The position numbers were made by a program, and so were the translations under genes. This document shows positions 6,176 to 8,088 of a DNA stretch of 8,088 nt, one piece after another. The notes below the pieces were generated by a model that did no database searches, was not told the DNA's origin, and saw only the letters and a program-made list of their open reading frames with translations. Each line of letters opens with the position of its first letter. Position 1 is the first letter of the stretch. The stretch comes from Gammaproteobacteria bacterium (GTDB lineage Bacteria > Pseudomonadota > Gammaproteobacteria > Thiomicrospirales > Thiomicrospiraceae), in assembly GCA_013153955.1 (NCBI GenBank), contig JAADDM010000056.1:1-8088 (forward strand), given 5' to 3'.

Positions 6176-7734
6176 TGATCGCGCTACTCTTAATCTCTAC
6201 GCTCATTTTGGTAACCGCTTTTAAGACCTTCTTTAGCCAGCCACTGGAAATCTTGGCCACTTATTTACGTACTTTAAAGCAGAACCCTAAAAAGAGCCAT
6301 ACAATACCTGAAAATACCTTTTACCTAAAAGAGTTTGATGACCTTAAACACTCCCTTCATGCCTACCACCAAAACTTACAGAATGCACAGACCGAACTTC
6401 ACCATCAAAACCAGCTGGTGTGGGAGCAAGCAAGAAGAGATGTGTTAACCAATATATACAATAGACGCGCCTTTGATGAAACTTGGAACTGCCTCTTAGA
6501 GCTCTCTATCAATAGACCGGTTGCGACAGCCTATATTCTGTTTGATTGTGACTATTTTAAAGCCCTTAATGATACCTACGGCCATGACGTGGGAGATGAA
6601 GTTATTCGAGTTTCCGCCACCACCATTCAGGCCGCTTTACCGATTGACAGCCCCCCTTACCGAATAGGCGGCGATGAATTTGCCATTATTGTGCAAAGCA
6701 AAAGCCGTGAACAGGTACTTGAAATTGCGACTAAATGCCTAAAATCACTGCACCAATTTAATTTCAATAGCATTGGCATTAAAGAGAAGTTAGCCTTCAG
6801 TGTCGGCATTAGTTATGCCGATCCCGCTGACTCCAACGACTTTATCAATGATATTATCTCCCTACCAAGGCAAGCAGATATCGCCATGTATAAAGCCAAA
6901 GAGTCCCTGCTACACAAAATACAGTGCTATACCCCAAAGCTTGAACACGCTAATAAAAGTCTAGTCTCCAGTACCTTAGTCAGTCAAATTGTCGAAGCTG
7001 TTCAAAGTGGTCGTAATATTGTCATGAACTTTCAACCAATCCAAGCCGTTGAGACAGACCAACTCTATTTTGAATCCCTTATTCGAATGGAAGGCGATAA
7101 CGGCATTATTTATCCAACGGATATCTTTGCCGTTGTTCAGCGGCGCCGCTTAGAAGTTGAGATGGATGTACAGATTATTCAACAGGTCTACAAAGCCATG
7201 CAAGCAAATAAAATCCCTCGCCATACTGGCGTGGCCATTAACGTATCAGGAAAAACCCTGCTCCAATCTAATTTTGTGAGCCTGTTTAAAGATTTTATAC
7301 CGCTTTTAAAGCAGTATAAAATCGTCATTGAAGTCACCGAAAATACCCTAATAGACCATATGGAGTATGCGCAATCGGTTTTAAATGAACTCCGAGAACA
7401 GGGGTTTTTAATTGCCCTAGATGATTTTGGCAGCGGCTACTCCTCCATCAAATACCTCGCCCACATGCCCGTCGATATTATTAAGTTTGATATGAGCATG
7501 ACAGTCGCCCTTAATTCAGACGAAAAAACCATCAATATCATAAAATCAACTGCAGAGATGGTACGTCGATCTGGTTACGACCTTGTACTTGAAGGCATAG
7601 AAGATACTGATTTAATGTCTAAATCTATTGAAGCTGGAGCAACGCATCTGCAAGGCTATTTACTCGGCCGCCCATCTCCTGATGCGATTTGTCCACCCAG
7701 TATCGCGCCTGATTCAAGCACTAAACTTATCTAA
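6175..7734 (+). CDS. C-terminal part of split cyclic-di-GMP enzyme: TM2, HAMP-like, GGDEF and EAL
   Basis: GGDEF domains make cyclic-di-GMP from two GTP; EAL domains cleave it to pGpG. The 519-aa frame starts in a membrane helix (about 1-17), then a HAMP-like linker (20-75, P23), GGDEF (about 85-255) and EAL (about 265-502). GGDEF has D124 (DCDYFK), N132, D133 and intact GGDEF (165-169); the inhibitory RxxD site before it is absent (PIDS). The EAL signature is ESL (300-302), yet all catalytic positions are present with the spacing known from RocR: E300, N356, E386, D416, D417, K437, E473, Q493, and loop DDFGSGYSS is intact. Both activities are thus possible. The true protein probably begins at 5462; ATG 6175 has no clear ribosome binding site. 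The stop lies 1 base before coaE. Confidence 0.85.
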   Translation: MIALLLISTLILVTAFKTFFSQPLEILATYLRTLKQNPKKSHTIPENTFYLKEFDDLKHSLHAYHQNLQNAQTELHHQNQLVWEQARRDVLTNIYNRRAFDETWNCLLELSINRPVATAYILFDCDYFKALNDTYGHDVGDEVIRVSATTIQAALPIDSPPYRIGGDEFAIIVQSKSREQVLEIATKCLKSLHQFNFNSIGIKEKLAFSVGISYADPADSNDFINDIISLPRQADIAMYKAKESLLHKIQCYTPKLEHANKSLVSSTLVSQIVEAVQSGRNIVMNFQPIQAVETDQLYFESLIRMEGDNGIIYPTDIFAVVQRRRLEVEMDVQIIQQVYKAMQANKIPRHTGVAINVSGKTLLQSNFVSLFKDFIPLLKQYKIVIEVTENTLIDHMEYAQSVLNELREQGFLIALDDFGSGYSSIKYLAHMPVDIIKFDMSMTVALNSDEKTINIIKSTAEMVRRSGYDLVLEGIEDTDLMSKSIEAGATHLQGYLLGRPSPDAICPPSIAPDSSTKLI

Positions 7735-7735
7735 A

Positions 7736-8088
7736 ATGCCTTATCAGAAACCTAGCAAGCAAACCCAACAACAGCGACCTGCTCTACACAGCAAAGATGG
7801 CCCGCTAAACTCTATCCCTATCATCGGGTTAACAGGGGGCATTGGTTCTGGTAAATCCACCGTGTGTCATTTATTTTCCAAGAGAGGCATTCCCATCATT
7901 GATACTGATGATGTTTCAAGGCACGTTGTTGAGCCGGGCTCTCAAGGTTTAAACGGGATTATTCAATTATTTGGTTCATCCTTCTTAACCCCTGAAAATA
8001 CCCTAAACCGAGCCGCTTTAAGAACTCATATATTTCAGAACCCTATCGCTAAAGCACAACTGGAAGCATTACTGCACCCACTTATTCA
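7736..8088 (+). CDS. coaE: Dephospho-CoA kinase, 3' end outside window
   Basis: CoaE phosphorylates the 3'-hydroxyl of dephospho-CoA, the last step of coenzyme A synthesis. The first 117 codons are visible. Walker A GGIGSGKS (34-41) follows the typical I-G-L-T lead; D56/D58 in IIDTDDVSRHVV (55-64) form the family's DxD motif, and LNRAALRTHIFQNP and LLHPLI match conserved CoaE blocks. The P-loop usually lies within the first 15 residues, so about 24 extra polar residues (QTQQQRP) precede it here. ATG 7736 is the only start codon between the end of the upstream gene and the P-loop; an in-frame ATG at 7682 lies inside the EAL gene. No ribosome binding site is seen, and the start is one base after the EAL stop, which suggests translational coupling. 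Confidence 0.93.
   Translation, partial: MPYQKPSKQTQQQRPALHSKDGPLNSIPIIGLTGGIGSGKSTVCHLFSKRGIPIIDTDDVSRHVVEPGSQGLNGIIQLFGSSFLTPENTLNRAALRTHIFQNPIAKAQLEALLHPLI

Overview
The window comes from a bacterial chromosome, most likely a gammaproteobacterium. The evidence is the ArgA-type fused N-acetylglutamate synthase, a clear RNase T (a family largely confined to Gammaproteobacteria) and a CGFS glutaredoxin of the GrxD type. Base composition looks moderately AT-rich by eye; I did not count it. A marine or salt-exposed sulfur-oxidiser of the Thiomicrospira/Thiomicrorhabdus kind would fit the osmolyte gene, but that is only a guess.

Layout, left to right. Positions 1-1199 hold the 3' part of argA (its start lies outside the window), followed after 23 bp by rnt on the same strand. 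Next comes an intergenic stretch (1841-2011) with a 26-bp perfect palindrome and a strong two-way intrinsic terminator that closes rnt from the left and grxD from the right. grxD (2012-2365) and an asparagine-synthase-like gene (2484-4307) both lie on the minus strand. The latter is best read as N-acetylglutaminylglutamine amidotransferase (asnO), which makes the osmoprotectant dipeptide NAGGN. A 259-bp divergent region (4308-4566) carries probable promoters for both directions.

On the plus strand there follows a compact apparent operon: a secreted alpha/beta hydrolase (4567-5442), then a cyclic-di-GMP sensor enzyme of the form TM - CHASE4-like periplasmic domain - TM - HAMP-like - GGDEF - EAL, then coaE (dephospho-CoA kinase, running off the right edge). 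The sensor enzyme is split into two reading frames at about position 6150. The upstream part holds TM1 and the sensor; the downstream part holds TM2, HAMP-like, GGDEF and EAL. One lost base would explain the split.

Most of the window is ordinary housekeeping (arginine biosynthesis, RNA maturation, Fe-S handling, CoA synthesis). The parts most worth a second look are the exported hydrolase paired with a periplasm-facing cyclic-di-GMP enzyme, the broken frame of that enzyme, the NAGGN amidotransferase without its usual partner beside it, and a substitution at a substrate-reading residue in RNase T. I did not find a clear novel defence, mobile or CRISPR-like system.
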